Source: M3007 sp046316495 (GTDB lineage Bacteria; Bacteroidota; Bacteroidia; Chitinophagales; Saprospiraceae). From it: 64,000 nt of DNA. The stretch spans positions 1-64,000 of the forward strand of contig JBKDAM010000104.1 of NCBI GenBank assembly GCA_046316495.1, written 5' to 3'. The notes beneath the pieces are model-generated. The model made no database searches, had not been told where the DNA came from, and saw only the letters and a program-made list of their open reading frames with translations. The first letter of the stretch is position 1. Each line of letters begins with the position of its first letter. The translations under genes were made by a program, and so were the position numbers. Below, piece after piece: positions 35,634 through 43,678 of the stretch.

Positions 35634-36647
35634 ATGATTCGTTATTTTCGCAAGAGCAGCTGGTTGCTGGGTTTAGTGCTGGTTGGGTCCCTGCAGGCGC
35701 AGGATCCGATTTTTTCGCAGTATTACGCAACGCCCTTGCAGATCAATCCTGCTTTTGCGGGCAGTGCTTTTGCACCCCGGTTTGGTATCGGGTATAGGCA
35801 CCAATGGCAGGGTTTTGACCGGGCGTATACCACTTACGCAGGGTTTTATGAGCAGAGTTTAGATCACCTAAATAGCGGGATAGGATTTCATATAGAAGGA
35901 GATGATGCAGGAAATGGCATCCTGAAAACTACCCGAGTTTCTGGGCACTATGCTTATCGGCTGATGATTAATAAGACCACCGGGATAAAAATCGGGGTAG
36001 AGGCAGGTGCCTACCAGTCTAGATTAGATTGGGACAAGTTAATTTTTCCGGATCAGATTGACCCAGTGAATGGGGTAGGTAATTTGACCGCGGAGCAGCG
36101 ACCTGACCGCTTGACTCGGACACGGTTGGACCTATCAAGCGGTTTATTGTTGTTTAGTGAGCGTTTGTGGTTAGGGGTGTCCTTGAAGCACCTCAATACA
36201 CCTTCAGAAACCTTTTTATTGGTCAATGATAACTTGGCGAGGGGGCTACCGATTCGATACACCTTGCATGGGGGGATTGATATTATGCTACAGCCAGATA
36301 CTAAAAAGGAAAGTGCTGCGTTTTTATCACCTAATTTCCTTTTTGTATCGCAGGGGCCTTACCAGCAGTTGAATATAGGGTCTTATGCAGGGTTGGGTTC
36401 TTTTTTTGCAGGAGCTTGGTGGCGGCACACGGTTGATCAGAATGCGGATGCAGCGATTTTTTTGGTGGGATTTAGGCAGGGAATTTACAAGATTGGGTTG
36501 ACTTATGATGCGACGACGTCGAGGTTATCGGGGGTGTCTGGAGGTGCCTATGAGATGACGATGAGTTTTTTCCTCGATAAAGATGAAAATTTGAAAAAAA
36601 AGAAAAAGCGGAAAGAGAACGCGGAATGCCCGCAGTTTTTTCGATAA
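35634..36647 (+). CDS. PorP/SprF family outer-membrane protein (T9SS-associated)
   Basis: About 337 residues from MIRYFRKSSW. The in-frame TTG at 35604 lacks a signal-like start. A signal peptide ends SLQAQ and is followed directly by DPIFSQYYATPLQINPAFAG, the hallmark start of PorP/SprF proteins. The remainder is a beta-barrel with paired strands. In this family such proteins anchor or help deliver T9SS cargo, often type B adhesins. The poly-Lys tail (KKKKKRKEN) is unusual for an outer-membrane barrel end. No adhesin partner is directly adjacent. Confidence 0.9.
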   Translation: MIRYFRKSSWLLGLVLVGSLQAQDPIFSQYYATPLQINPAFAGSAFAPRFGIGYRHQWQGFDRAYTTYAGFYEQSLDHLNSGIGFHIEGDDAGNGILKTTRVSGHYAYRLMINKTTGIKIGVEAGAYQSRLDWDKLIFPDQIDPVNGVGNLTAEQRPDRLTRTRLDLSSGLLLFSERLWLGVSLKHLNTPSETFLLVNDNLARGLPIRYTLHGGIDIMLQPDTKKESAAFLSPNFLFVSQGPYQQLNIGSYAGLGSFFAGAWWRHTVDQNADAAIFLVGFRQGIYKIGLTYDATTSRLSGVSGGAYEMTMSFFLDKDENLKKKKKRKENAECPQFFR

Positions 36648-36748
36648 AGCCACCTTTTTGCCAATATAAAACTGCTTTCACCTAATTATTTGGAATTAAC
36701 GTTCTGCAAGATTATTTTTTTATTCGTTAAATAATGCTACCAGGCATT

Positions 36749-36775
36749 TTGAATGCGTTGAATTAATTACTTTTG
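36749..36775 (+). promoter_or_regulatory. Promoter of the GldJ-type gene: TTG-N16-TACTTTTG
   Basis: A -33 TTG (36749-36751) and a -7 TACTTTTG (36768-36775) are separated by 16 bp, giving a leader of about 25-30 nt before ATG 36810. Confidence 0.55.
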
Positions 36776-36809
36776 CGGTTCGTTTTCTCAAACCTGATTC
36801 TTTAATACA

Positions 36810-38309
36810 ATGAAAAAAACGCTCATTCACGGGTTTAGCTTTGTTTTGTTGGGACTTTTAGTAGCCAGCTGCGGTAGCAAAAAAGAGCAATCTTCTACTA
36901 CTGGTTGGAACTTAAACGACCAAAAATGGGGTGGTTTTGAAAAAGTGGACTATGAAGGCCAATCCACCGGCCCCAACCTCGTATTGGTCGAGGGTGGCAC
37001 TTTTACTATGGGTCTCACCGAGCAGGATGTGACCTATGAATGGAACAATGTAGCTCGTAGGGTTACGGTTAGTTCCTTTTACATGGATGAAACTGAAATT
37101 TCAAACCTTGAATACCGCGAGTACCTATTTTGGTTGCAGCGTGTTTATGGGGAGACTTACCCAGAGGTTCCACGTCGAGCTCTTCCTGATACGCTGGTTT
37201 GGCGCGAGGAACTGTCTTACAATGAGCCTCTAGTAGAAACTTATTTCCGTCACCCTGCTTTCATGGATTATCCAGTAGTGGGTGTTAACTGGAATCAGGC
37301 GGTGGAGTACTGCAAATGGCGTACAGACCGTGTGAACGAAGCTATTCTTATCAAGAAAGGCATCTTAAATGTAAATCCTGATCAGAAGGACGCTGATAAT
37401 TTCGTAACAGATGCGTACTTGGTTGGTCAGTATGAGGGTAGTGTTCGCAAGAACCTTCCAGATGTTCGTTCAGGTGGAGAGCGTCGCGTGCGCTTAGAAG
37501 ATGGCATTGTGCTTCCTGAATACCGCCTTCCAACAGAGGCTGAATGGGAGTTCGCAGCGCTTTCTCTAATCGGAACGCAAGCGGCGAGCAAAGACGAGTT
37601 AATTACAGATCGTCGCATCTACACTTGGGATGGCAATACCACTCGCTACCAAAAGCGCAACAAATACCAAGGTAAAATGTTAGCCAACTTCCGTCGCAGC
37701 TCTGGTGACTACGGTGGTATGTCTGGTGCATTGAACGATAAAGCATTCACTCCATCTCCTGTTCGTTCCAATTGGCCAAACGACAATGGTTTGTACAACA
37801 TGGCGGGCAACGTAAATGAGTGGACTGCCGACATGTACCGTCCAATGACTTCCTCCGATCTTCGCGAGGTGGAAACACAGGATTTGAACCCTTACCGCGG
37901 TAATAAGTTCATGACCAAAGTAATTGACCCTGAAACGAATGCTCCAATCGAGAAAGACAGCTTGGGTCGTTTGGTGTTCCAGTTAGTAGATACTACTTCT
38001 ACTGCGCTGCGCGACAACTACAAGCGTCCTGAAGTGTACAATTATTTGGACGGTGATAAAGAGTCCAACGTGGAGTACCGCTATGGCTTGAGCACATTGA
38101 TTAGCGACAAGGCGCGGGTGATCAAAGGTGGTTCTTGGGCTGACCGTGCTTTCTGGCTTTCTCCAGGCACTCGTCGTTTCCTAGAGGAAGACAAGTCTGC
38201 TAGCACGCTTGGTTTCCGTTGTGCAATGGCTCGTTTGGGTGGGCCGGTTGGCAACAACGACAATGCGGGGAACTCTTTTAAAACAGGTAAGAAAAAACGC
38301 AGATATTAA
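36810..38309 (+). CDS. gldJ: Gliding-motility/T9SS lipoprotein of the GldJ/GldK (FGE-sulfatase) family, probably GldJ
   Basis: This 499-residue protein has a lipobox at Cys21 (LLVASC), then TGWNLNDQKWGGFEK and LVEGGTFTMGLTEQDV, the formylglycine-generating-enzyme-like fold. FYMDETEISNLEYREYLFWL, HPAFMDYPVVGVNWNQAVEY, YRLPTEAEWEFAAL and the C-terminal GGSWADRAFWLSPGTRRFLE are further family motifs. The GW-x-x-ND...GGF opening and the absence of a gldL gene downstream favour GldJ over GldK; I cannot exclude GldK. It is predicted to act at the periplasmic face of the outer membrane in the secretion/gliding machinery. Its own promoter and terminator suggest a monocistronic unit. Confidence 0.85.
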   Translation: MKKTLIHGFSFVLLGLLVASCGSKKEQSSTTGWNLNDQKWGGFEKVDYEGQSTGPNLVLVEGGTFTMGLTEQDVTYEWNNVARRVTVSSFYMDETEISNLEYREYLFWLQRVYGETYPEVPRRALPDTLVWREELSYNEPLVETYFRHPAFMDYPVVGVNWNQAVEYCKWRTDRVNEAILIKKGILNVNPDQKDADNFVTDAYLVGQYEGSVRKNLPDVRSGGERRVRLEDGIVLPEYRLPTEAEWEFAALSLIGTQAASKDELITDRRIYTWDGNTTRYQKRNKYQGKMLANFRRSSGDYGGMSGALNDKAFTPSPVRSNWPNDNGLYNMAGNVNEWTADMYRPMTSSDLREVETQDLNPYRGNKFMTKVIDPETNAPIEKDSLGRLVFQLVDTTSTALRDNYKRPEVYNYLDGDKESNVEYRYGLSTLISDKARVIKGGSWADRAFWLSPGTRRFLEEDKSASTLGFRCAMARLGGPVGNNDNAGNSFKTGKKKRRY

Positions 38310-38332
38310 TTAATTGATATTCAATTAATTAA
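38306..38332. repeat. Perfect 12-bp palindrome over the gldJ stop codon
   Basis: TTAATTAATTGA, a 3-nt spacer (TAT) and TCAATTAATTAA form a perfect inverted repeat. It contains the stop codon of the preceding gene and abuts the terminator stem at 38331. Confidence 0.7.
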
Positions 38333-38368
38333 AAAAGCCTTTCACGCTCACGCCTGAAAGGCTTTTTT
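38331..38368 (+). terminator. Terminator between the gldJ-type gene and the cytochrome cluster
   Basis: AAAAAAGCCTTTCA (38331-38344) and TGAAAGGCTTTTTT (38355-38368) form a perfect 14-bp stem, usable in both directions. It separates the cytochrome cluster from upstream transcription. Confidence 0.9.
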
Positions 38369-38433
38369 AATTAGGGGTTTCTATTTTTTTAAAAAGTGCT
38401 ACCTTTCAGCCTTTAACGACCTAATTCCCTTCT

Positions 38434-39288
38434 ATGTCTCCTCTTGCGCACCGATTGTACATCGGTACCCTCGTTTCCATAATCGTGGTGGCTACTGTAT
38501 TTTTGGCCTATTATGGTATTCCGTATTACCGAACCCCGATTGAAGAGCGATTTTATCACCCGGACCATGATTGGTTTAAGCCAAGTGGAATCTTTGGCCA
38601 TGGTCTTGGAATTGTCGGTACTTTACTGATTTTAATTGGGGTATTTGGCTACATGGCCAAGAAAAAGTATCGTTTTTTGGATCGGCTTGGACGGTTGAAG
38701 TATTGGTTGGAATTTCATATTTTCCTGTGTACACTGGGGCCGATCATGATTCTATTTCACACGGCATTTAAATTTGGGGGGATAGTATCTGTTAGCTTTT
38801 GGAGTATGGTAGCAGTTGTCGCTAGTGGAGTAATTGGCCGATTTATTTACATCCGGATACCAAGGACAATTGAAGGCCGTGCGTTGAGTCTGCATGAAAT
38901 AAAGGATATAAAATCGGAAGTAGAGCGCACCCTTGCTGACTCGTATCAGTTGGATATGGCGGCTTACCGTTCGTTGGTAGAGGCTATGGAACGAGTGCCA
39001 GCTGGAGGAGCTGGATGGATTAAGCGTTTCCTGGAGCGTCGGAAGATATTAACCACCCTGGGAGGCCAATTAAAAGAGCGTGGGCTTTCTCAAGCGGACA
39101 GGAAATCGGTGTTACGGCTGGTGAACAATGAAATGACTTTGAGTAGTCGGATAGAGGGCTTGCACACGATGCAGCGATTGTTCAAATACTGGCACGTTGC
39201 GCACTTGCCATTTGCTCTTATTATGCTGATTATCATGGTTATACACGTAGGTGTTACCTTGGCATTTGGTTATCGTTGGATTTTTTAA
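38434..39288 (+). CDS. Five-TM membrane protein with two H-x13-H pairs, candidate diheme b-type cytochrome
   Basis: This 284-residue protein has TM helices near residues 9-28, 52-72, 90-109, 117-136 and 255-279. A cytoplasmic-looking helical domain lies between TM4 and TM5. Histidines H95 and H109 (TM3) and H257 and H271 (TM5) are each 14 residues apart, the geometry that holds two stacked b hemes in NOX/ferric reductases and bc-type cytochrome b. This is what I see; heme binding is inference. It starts a tight same-strand cluster, 12 bp before the FAD/Fe-S oxidoreductase. It would carry electrons across the inner membrane to the multiheme cytochromes. A near-consensus TACCTTTC lies upstream (38400). 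Confidence 0.75.
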   Translation: MSPLAHRLYIGTLVSIIVVATVFLAYYGIPYYRTPIEERFYHPDHDWFKPSGIFGHGLGIVGTLLILIGVFGYMAKKKYRFLDRLGRLKYWLEFHIFLCTLGPIMILFHTAFKFGGIVSVSFWSMVAVVASGVIGRFIYIRIPRTIEGRALSLHEIKDIKSEVERTLADSYQLDMAAYRSLVEAMERVPAGGAGWIKRFLERRKILTTLGGQLKERGLSQADRKSVLRLVNNEMTLSSRIEGLHTMQRLFKYWHVAHLPFALIMLIIMVIHVGVTLAFGYRWIF

Positions 39289-39300
39289 AAGGAAGCTGTT

Positions 39301-40629
39301 ATGTTGTTAGAAGAGGTTATCATTTATGGGGTCGTCTTCCTTTTTTGTGGGTTAGTGATCTGGTTTTACCTGCGCAAAGAAGCCCGGCAGTCAAAATTGA
39401 CGGAAGCTAAAATTGAAAAGGCTGTTCAGGATGGAACCTTTGAGCCTGTTTCGCTTCATCCGGTTATTGATTTAACGACTTGTATTAAAAGTGGGGCTTG
39501 TGTTGAAGCTTGTCCTGAAAAAGATATTCTTGGGATTGTTAATGGGCGCGCGACGCTTGTAAATGCTTCTCAATGCATCGGCCATGGCGCCTGTTTCCAG
39601 GCCTGCCCAGTAGAAGCCATCTCCCTTGTGATTGGAACAGAGCGCCGGGGTGTTGATTTGCCTCACGTTAGTCAAAATTTCGAGACCAATGTACCAGGTA
39701 TTTTTATTGCAGGGGAATTAGGGGGAATGGGACTTATTAAAAACAGTGTTGAACAGGGAGAAGCTGCTGTATTGAGCATTGTTCAGTCGAAATATCGCTC
39801 GGAGCCTGATCATTATGATTTGGTGATTGTGGGCGCAGGTCCGGCAGGGATTTCTGCCTCTTTGACGGCAAAAAAGCATCAGCTGAATTTTTTGACACTT
39901 GAGCAAGACTCTCTCGGTGGAACAGTTTTTAATTTTCCTCGCTCGAAAGTGGTGATGACTGCCCCGATGCATTTACCCTTGCATGGAAAAGTGAAATTAT
40001 ATAACACAAGTAAATCCGAACTTTTGGATTTATGGCACAGTGTAATTGGAAAAAATCAAATTAAGGTGCAGGAGCACACCAAAGTGGAAGAAATTCAGGT
40101 GATTCCAACTGGTTTTGCAGTGATAACACAGGGGGGAGAATCCATTAAGGCAAAAAATGTGTTACTTGCTATCGGTAGAAGAGGGAGTCCTCGCAAGCTG
40201 GGAATTCCTGGAGAGCAACTTGAAAAGGTGGCATATCGGTTATTGGAGCCCGAAAATATCTCAGGTAAAAGGGTTGTGGTGGTAGGTGGAGGTGATTCTG
40301 CAATTGAGGCGGCTCTTTCCTTGATTGAGGAAAATGAGGTGGTATTAAGCTATCGAAGTGAAGCCTTTAGCAGGTTAAAGCCGCAAAATAGAGCTAATCT
40401 GGAAAAGGCCATCCTACAAAACAAGTTATCGGTCCGGTTAAAAAGCAATTTGGTTAGTATTCAAGAAGATACTGTTTTGCTAGCGGACGATCAGTTGCCC
40501 GAACCTGTTGAACTTCCAAATGACTTGGTTTATATTTTTGCTGGTGGGGAATTACCTACCCAATTTTTACAGAAAGCTGGCGTACAAATAACCAAGCGTT
40601 TCGGGTATACTGTCAAGTCATACCGATAA
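39301..40629 (+). CDS. Membrane-anchored ferredoxin-like Fe-S / FAD / NAD(P) oxidoreductase
   Basis: This 442-residue protein has an N-terminal TM (about 4-24), two ferredoxin-type motifs (residues about 61-107) and a thioredoxin-reductase-like flavoprotein. The FAD site is LVIVGAGPAGISAS and the NAD(P) site is VVVVGGGDSAIEAA. Each Fe-S motif reads C-x5-C-x3-CP: the usual second Cys is Ser in CIKSGACVEACP and His in CIGHGACFQACP, so each cluster has three Cys ligands plus a possible Ser or His. The redox CxxC of thioredoxin reductase is absent, so it probably passes electrons via Fe-S rather than dithiol. Context suggests NAD(P)H oxidation feeding the neighbouring b-type cytochrome. Confidence 0.85.
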   Translation: MLLEEVIIYGVVFLFCGLVIWFYLRKEARQSKLTEAKIEKAVQDGTFEPVSLHPVIDLTTCIKSGACVEACPEKDILGIVNGRATLVNASQCIGHGACFQACPVEAISLVIGTERRGVDLPHVSQNFETNVPGIFIAGELGGMGLIKNSVEQGEAAVLSIVQSKYRSEPDHYDLVIVGAGPAGISASLTAKKHQLNFLTLEQDSLGGTVFNFPRSKVVMTAPMHLPLHGKVKLYNTSKSELLDLWHSVIGKNQIKVQEHTKVEEIQVIPTGFAVITQGGESIKAKNVLLAIGRRGSPRKLGIPGEQLEKVAYRLLEPENISGKRVVVVGGGDSAIEAALSLIEENEVVLSYRSEAFSRLKPQNRANLEKAILQNKLSVRLKSNLVSIQEDTVLLADDQLPEPVELPNDLVYIFAGGELPTQFLQKAGVQITKRFGYTVKSYR

Positions 40630-40761
40630 TTTACCGGTTCGGTAAAATAGTTTAAACAATCTGCCATTTTTTTGTCAGAAAGCCCTACCTTGTCGGAGAT
40701 GTACAAATGAGAGCTGTGATTTCTCATGGTACAACCTTGCTGTTTTTATTTATTTGCTGTT

Positions 40762-42579
40762 TTGAAGACGTCCATTCTAATTATTGCTGTGTTTCTTGTA
40801 GGGTTTTCCGTACAAGGGTTGGCCCAATTGTCGCCTGGCGACCTGGCCAATTCGCACAAGCATCTAGAGGGAATGTCCAATTGTACGCAGTGCCATGATC
40901 TAGGTAATAAAGTTACCAATCAAAAGTGTTTAGCCTGCCACCAAGAGATTGACTACCGGATCTCTCGAAACATGGGTTATCATGCTTCTTCAGAGGTTAA
41001 GACAAAGGAATGTGCCGACTGCCACAGTGATCATCATGGTCGTAACTTTGATATGGTTCGGTTTGATGAAAAAAAATTTAATCATCAACTGACTGGGTAC
41101 GACTTAACGGGCAAGCACCAGCAAATTGATTGTAGAGCCTGTCATAAGCCAGATTATGTCCAAGATGGAGGATTAAAAAAGCGCTCGGAGACGTTTTTGG
41201 GGCTGTCTCAGGCTTGTGTGTCCTGTCATGCGGATTACCACCAAAAAACCTTGGGCAGCGATTGTGCGAAATGCCATTCAACCGATCAGTTTGCTCCTGC
41301 CAACAGGTTTAATCACGATCGGGCTGATTTTCCATTATTGGGTAAACACAAGTCTGTCGACTGTATTGAGTGTCACCAAAAAGAGTTAAAGAATGGTACT
41401 GAATTTCAGCGTTTTTCAGGGGTGCCTTTTACGAATTGTAACAGTTGCCACGACGATCCGCATCAAAACCAATTAGGTTCCAACTGCAAGTCTTGTCATA
41501 CAGAACAATCGTTTACAGCGCATTCGGCTTTGGTAAAATTCAATCATACCAACACTGCATTCCCACTAAAAGGAAAGCATAAGCAAACTGCTTGTTTTGA
41601 CTGTCATAAGCCCAACCAGACGGCACTGCTTGTGTTCCAGGATCGATTAGGGATTCGGCCGAACGACTGCAAAACTTGTCATGAGGACGTTCACAAGGGT
41701 CGTTTTGGTGAAAGCTGTGTGGATTGTCATAATGAAAGTACGTTTAAGACCAGTTTAGGGCTGGATAAATTTGATCATAATCGAACGGATTATCCTCTCA
41801 CGGGAAAGCATGTTCAAGTAGATTGTAAGAAATGTCATACCAGTGAAAAAATGACGGATCCTCTTCCGTTCAATACTTGTGCGTCTTGCCACAACGATTA
41901 CCACGAAGGACAATTTGTGACGCCTGTCAAGACCCAGGATTGTTCGGAATGCCACTCAACGGATGGATTTGATATTCCAATGTACACGGTGGAGAGCCAT
42001 GCGAAAACGGCTTTTCCATTGGATGGAGCCCACTTGGCGGTTCCTTGTTTTTCTTGTCATGTAAAAAACGAGAAATGGCAGTTTAGAGAACTTGGGACTC
42101 GTTGCATTGATTGTCATCAGGACGTTCACAATGGACAGATTGCCGAGAAATGGTATCCTGCGAAAGCGTGTGAACAGTGCCATGTAAGTAGTTCTTGGAA
42201 GGAGAGTCGTTTTAAACACGAGTTGACCGGTTTTGAATTACTTGGTGCGCATGCTGAACAATCCTGTAGTGCTTGCCACTTTCCAGAAGGGCTGTTAGCT
42301 GACGCGGTATTTGAGAATTTACCTAAGCGATGCGAGGATTGCCACTCCGACCAGCATTTTGGACAATTTAAAGAAAAAGAAGGTACAGATTGCTCGAAGT
42401 GTCATTCCTCTAATTCATGGGCTATTCCGCAATTTAACCATGATAAAACCCGCTTTAAGTTAGAAGGAAAGCATGCCGAAGTAGCTTGCGAAAAGTGCCA
42501 CTTAACAGTTGTTGTAAATAACAATAGCTATATCCAGTATAAATTTGAACGATTTGAATGCGTAGTCTGCCACCAATGA
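40762..42579 (+). CDS. Periplasmic multiheme c-type cytochrome with 23 CxxCH motifs
   Basis: About 605 residues from TTG 40762, which gives the ideal signal peptide MKTSILIIAVFLVGFSVQGLAQ. An ATG at 40726 adds 12 non-signal residues (alternative start). I count 23 CxxCH heme-attachment motifs, one per about 25 residues. A recurring module F-x-H-x3-T-x-F-x-L-x-GKH-x4-C-x2-CH supplies extra His residues as likely second axial ligands. There is no lipobox, T9SS domain or TM, so it is probably soluble in the periplasm. It overlaps the next cytochrome gene (22 bp, or ATGA with the alternative start). Confidence 0.93.
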   Translation: MKTSILIIAVFLVGFSVQGLAQLSPGDLANSHKHLEGMSNCTQCHDLGNKVTNQKCLACHQEIDYRISRNMGYHASSEVKTKECADCHSDHHGRNFDMVRFDEKKFNHQLTGYDLTGKHQQIDCRACHKPDYVQDGGLKKRSETFLGLSQACVSCHADYHQKTLGSDCAKCHSTDQFAPANRFNHDRADFPLLGKHKSVDCIECHQKELKNGTEFQRFSGVPFTNCNSCHDDPHQNQLGSNCKSCHTEQSFTAHSALVKFNHTNTAFPLKGKHKQTACFDCHKPNQTALLVFQDRLGIRPNDCKTCHEDVHKGRFGESCVDCHNESTFKTSLGLDKFDHNRTDYPLTGKHVQVDCKKCHTSEKMTDPLPFNTCASCHNDYHEGQFVTPVKTQDCSECHSTDGFDIPMYTVESHAKTAFPLDGAHLAVPCFSCHVKNEKWQFRELGTRCIDCHQDVHNGQIAEKWYPAKACEQCHVSSSWKESRFKHELTGFELLGAHAEQSCSACHFPEGLLADAVFENLPKRCEDCHSDQHFGQFKEKEGTDCSKCHSSNSWAIPQFNHDKTRFKLEGKHAEVACEKCHLTVVVNNNSYIQYKFERFECVVCHQ

Positions 42580-43643
42580 TTCTTCTATTGGCCTTTGTGA
42601 GTAGTTTATATTCGCAAAATCCACATGGGCAATCCCTCAAAATGGATTGTGTTGCCTGTCATCAGGCGGCCTCCTGGGAGATTTCTGTGCAGGATTGGCA
42701 GGATCGGAGTACAGAGCAGCAACGTACTAAGTGGAAAGTTGATAGTAGTATGCCCTATTTTACCCATGACTTAACTGGATTTTCTTTAGAAGGGCGCCAT
42801 GCTTTAATTGATTGCAGAGATTGTCATTCCGATCTCGTTTTTGAGAATGCCCAGGTAAATTGCGTGGATTGTCATACTGATATACACCAGCAAACGGTCG
42901 GATCTGATTGCGCTCGTTGTCATACTCCTGCACATTGGTTAGTAGATCAAATTACGGAGTTGCATCAGCAGAACGGGTTCCCACTTTTAGGAAGGCATTT
43001 AGTTGCAGATTGTATTGCTTGCCACCGATCTGAGAGCCATTTGCGCTTTGATCGCATTGGGAATGATTGTGTGAATTGCCACCTAAAAGATTACCAGGAG
43101 ACCAGCACTCCAAACCATACTTCGGCCGGTTATTCTACGGATTGTGTGCTTTGTCATGATATGCAGGGTAGTGGCTGGTTGTGGACCAGTGGGGGGGCGA
43201 ATCACTTATTTTTCCCTTTGACGCAAGGTCATCAAATCAACGATTGTTCCAAATGTCATCTGAACGGAAACTTCATCAATACTCCAACGGATTGTTTTGC
43301 TTGTCACGAGACTGATTTTCGGGCCACCGCTCAACCAGACCATGAAGCTGGAGGATTTCCAACAGACTGTGCTGTTTGCCACACAACAGCGGTGGGCTGG
43401 CCTGCTAATGATTTCACACAACACGATAACCTTTATTTTCCAATATATAGTGGAAAGCATCAGGGAGAGTGGAATCAATGCTCAGAATGCCATACCACTC
43501 CTGGTAATTACAAGGTTTTTAGCTGTATAGATTGCCATGAACACAATAATGCTGGGGATTTAGCGGATGACCATAACGACGTAAATGGGTATACCTATGC
43601 TAGTACAGCTTGTTATAGTTGTCACCCCAAAGGAGATGAATAA
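42558..43643 (+). CDS. Multiheme c-type cytochrome with 13 CxxCH motifs
   Basis: This 361-residue protein has a signal peptide ending SSLYSQ. ATG 42558 keeps an N-terminal Arg, while ATG 42576 would form an ATGA overlap with the preceding stop; either fits. I count 13 CxxCH motifs. The first ten and the last three align one-to-one with the first ten and the last three hemes of the 64-heme protein downstream. Examples are NPHG...MDC-x2-CH...SWEIS at the N-terminus and FPIYSGKH...WNQC-x2-CH...CIDCHEH at the C-terminus. It looks like the unexpanded form of that protein. Periplasmic or outer-membrane-associated location is inferred. Confidence 0.93.
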   Translation: MRSLPPMILLLAFVSSLYSQNPHGQSLKMDCVACHQAASWEISVQDWQDRSTEQQRTKWKVDSSMPYFTHDLTGFSLEGRHALIDCRDCHSDLVFENAQVNCVDCHTDIHQQTVGSDCARCHTPAHWLVDQITELHQQNGFPLLGRHLVADCIACHRSESHLRFDRIGNDCVNCHLKDYQETSTPNHTSAGYSTDCVLCHDMQGSGWLWTSGGANHLFFPLTQGHQINDCSKCHLNGNFINTPTDCFACHETDFRATAQPDHEAGGFPTDCAVCHTTAVGWPANDFTQHDNLYFPIYSGKHQGEWNQCSECHTTPGNYKVFSCIDCHEHNNAGDLADDHNDVNGYTYASTACYSCHPKGDE

Positions 43644-43678
43644 TAATAAATTAAGACAAGATTGATAAACGATAACAA

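Noticed and set aside
36810..38309. Sulfatase-maturing or ergothioneine-type enzyme
   Set aside because: The FGE-like fold is present, but the lipobox and GldJ/GldK-specific N-terminal sequence place it with the gliding lipoproteins.
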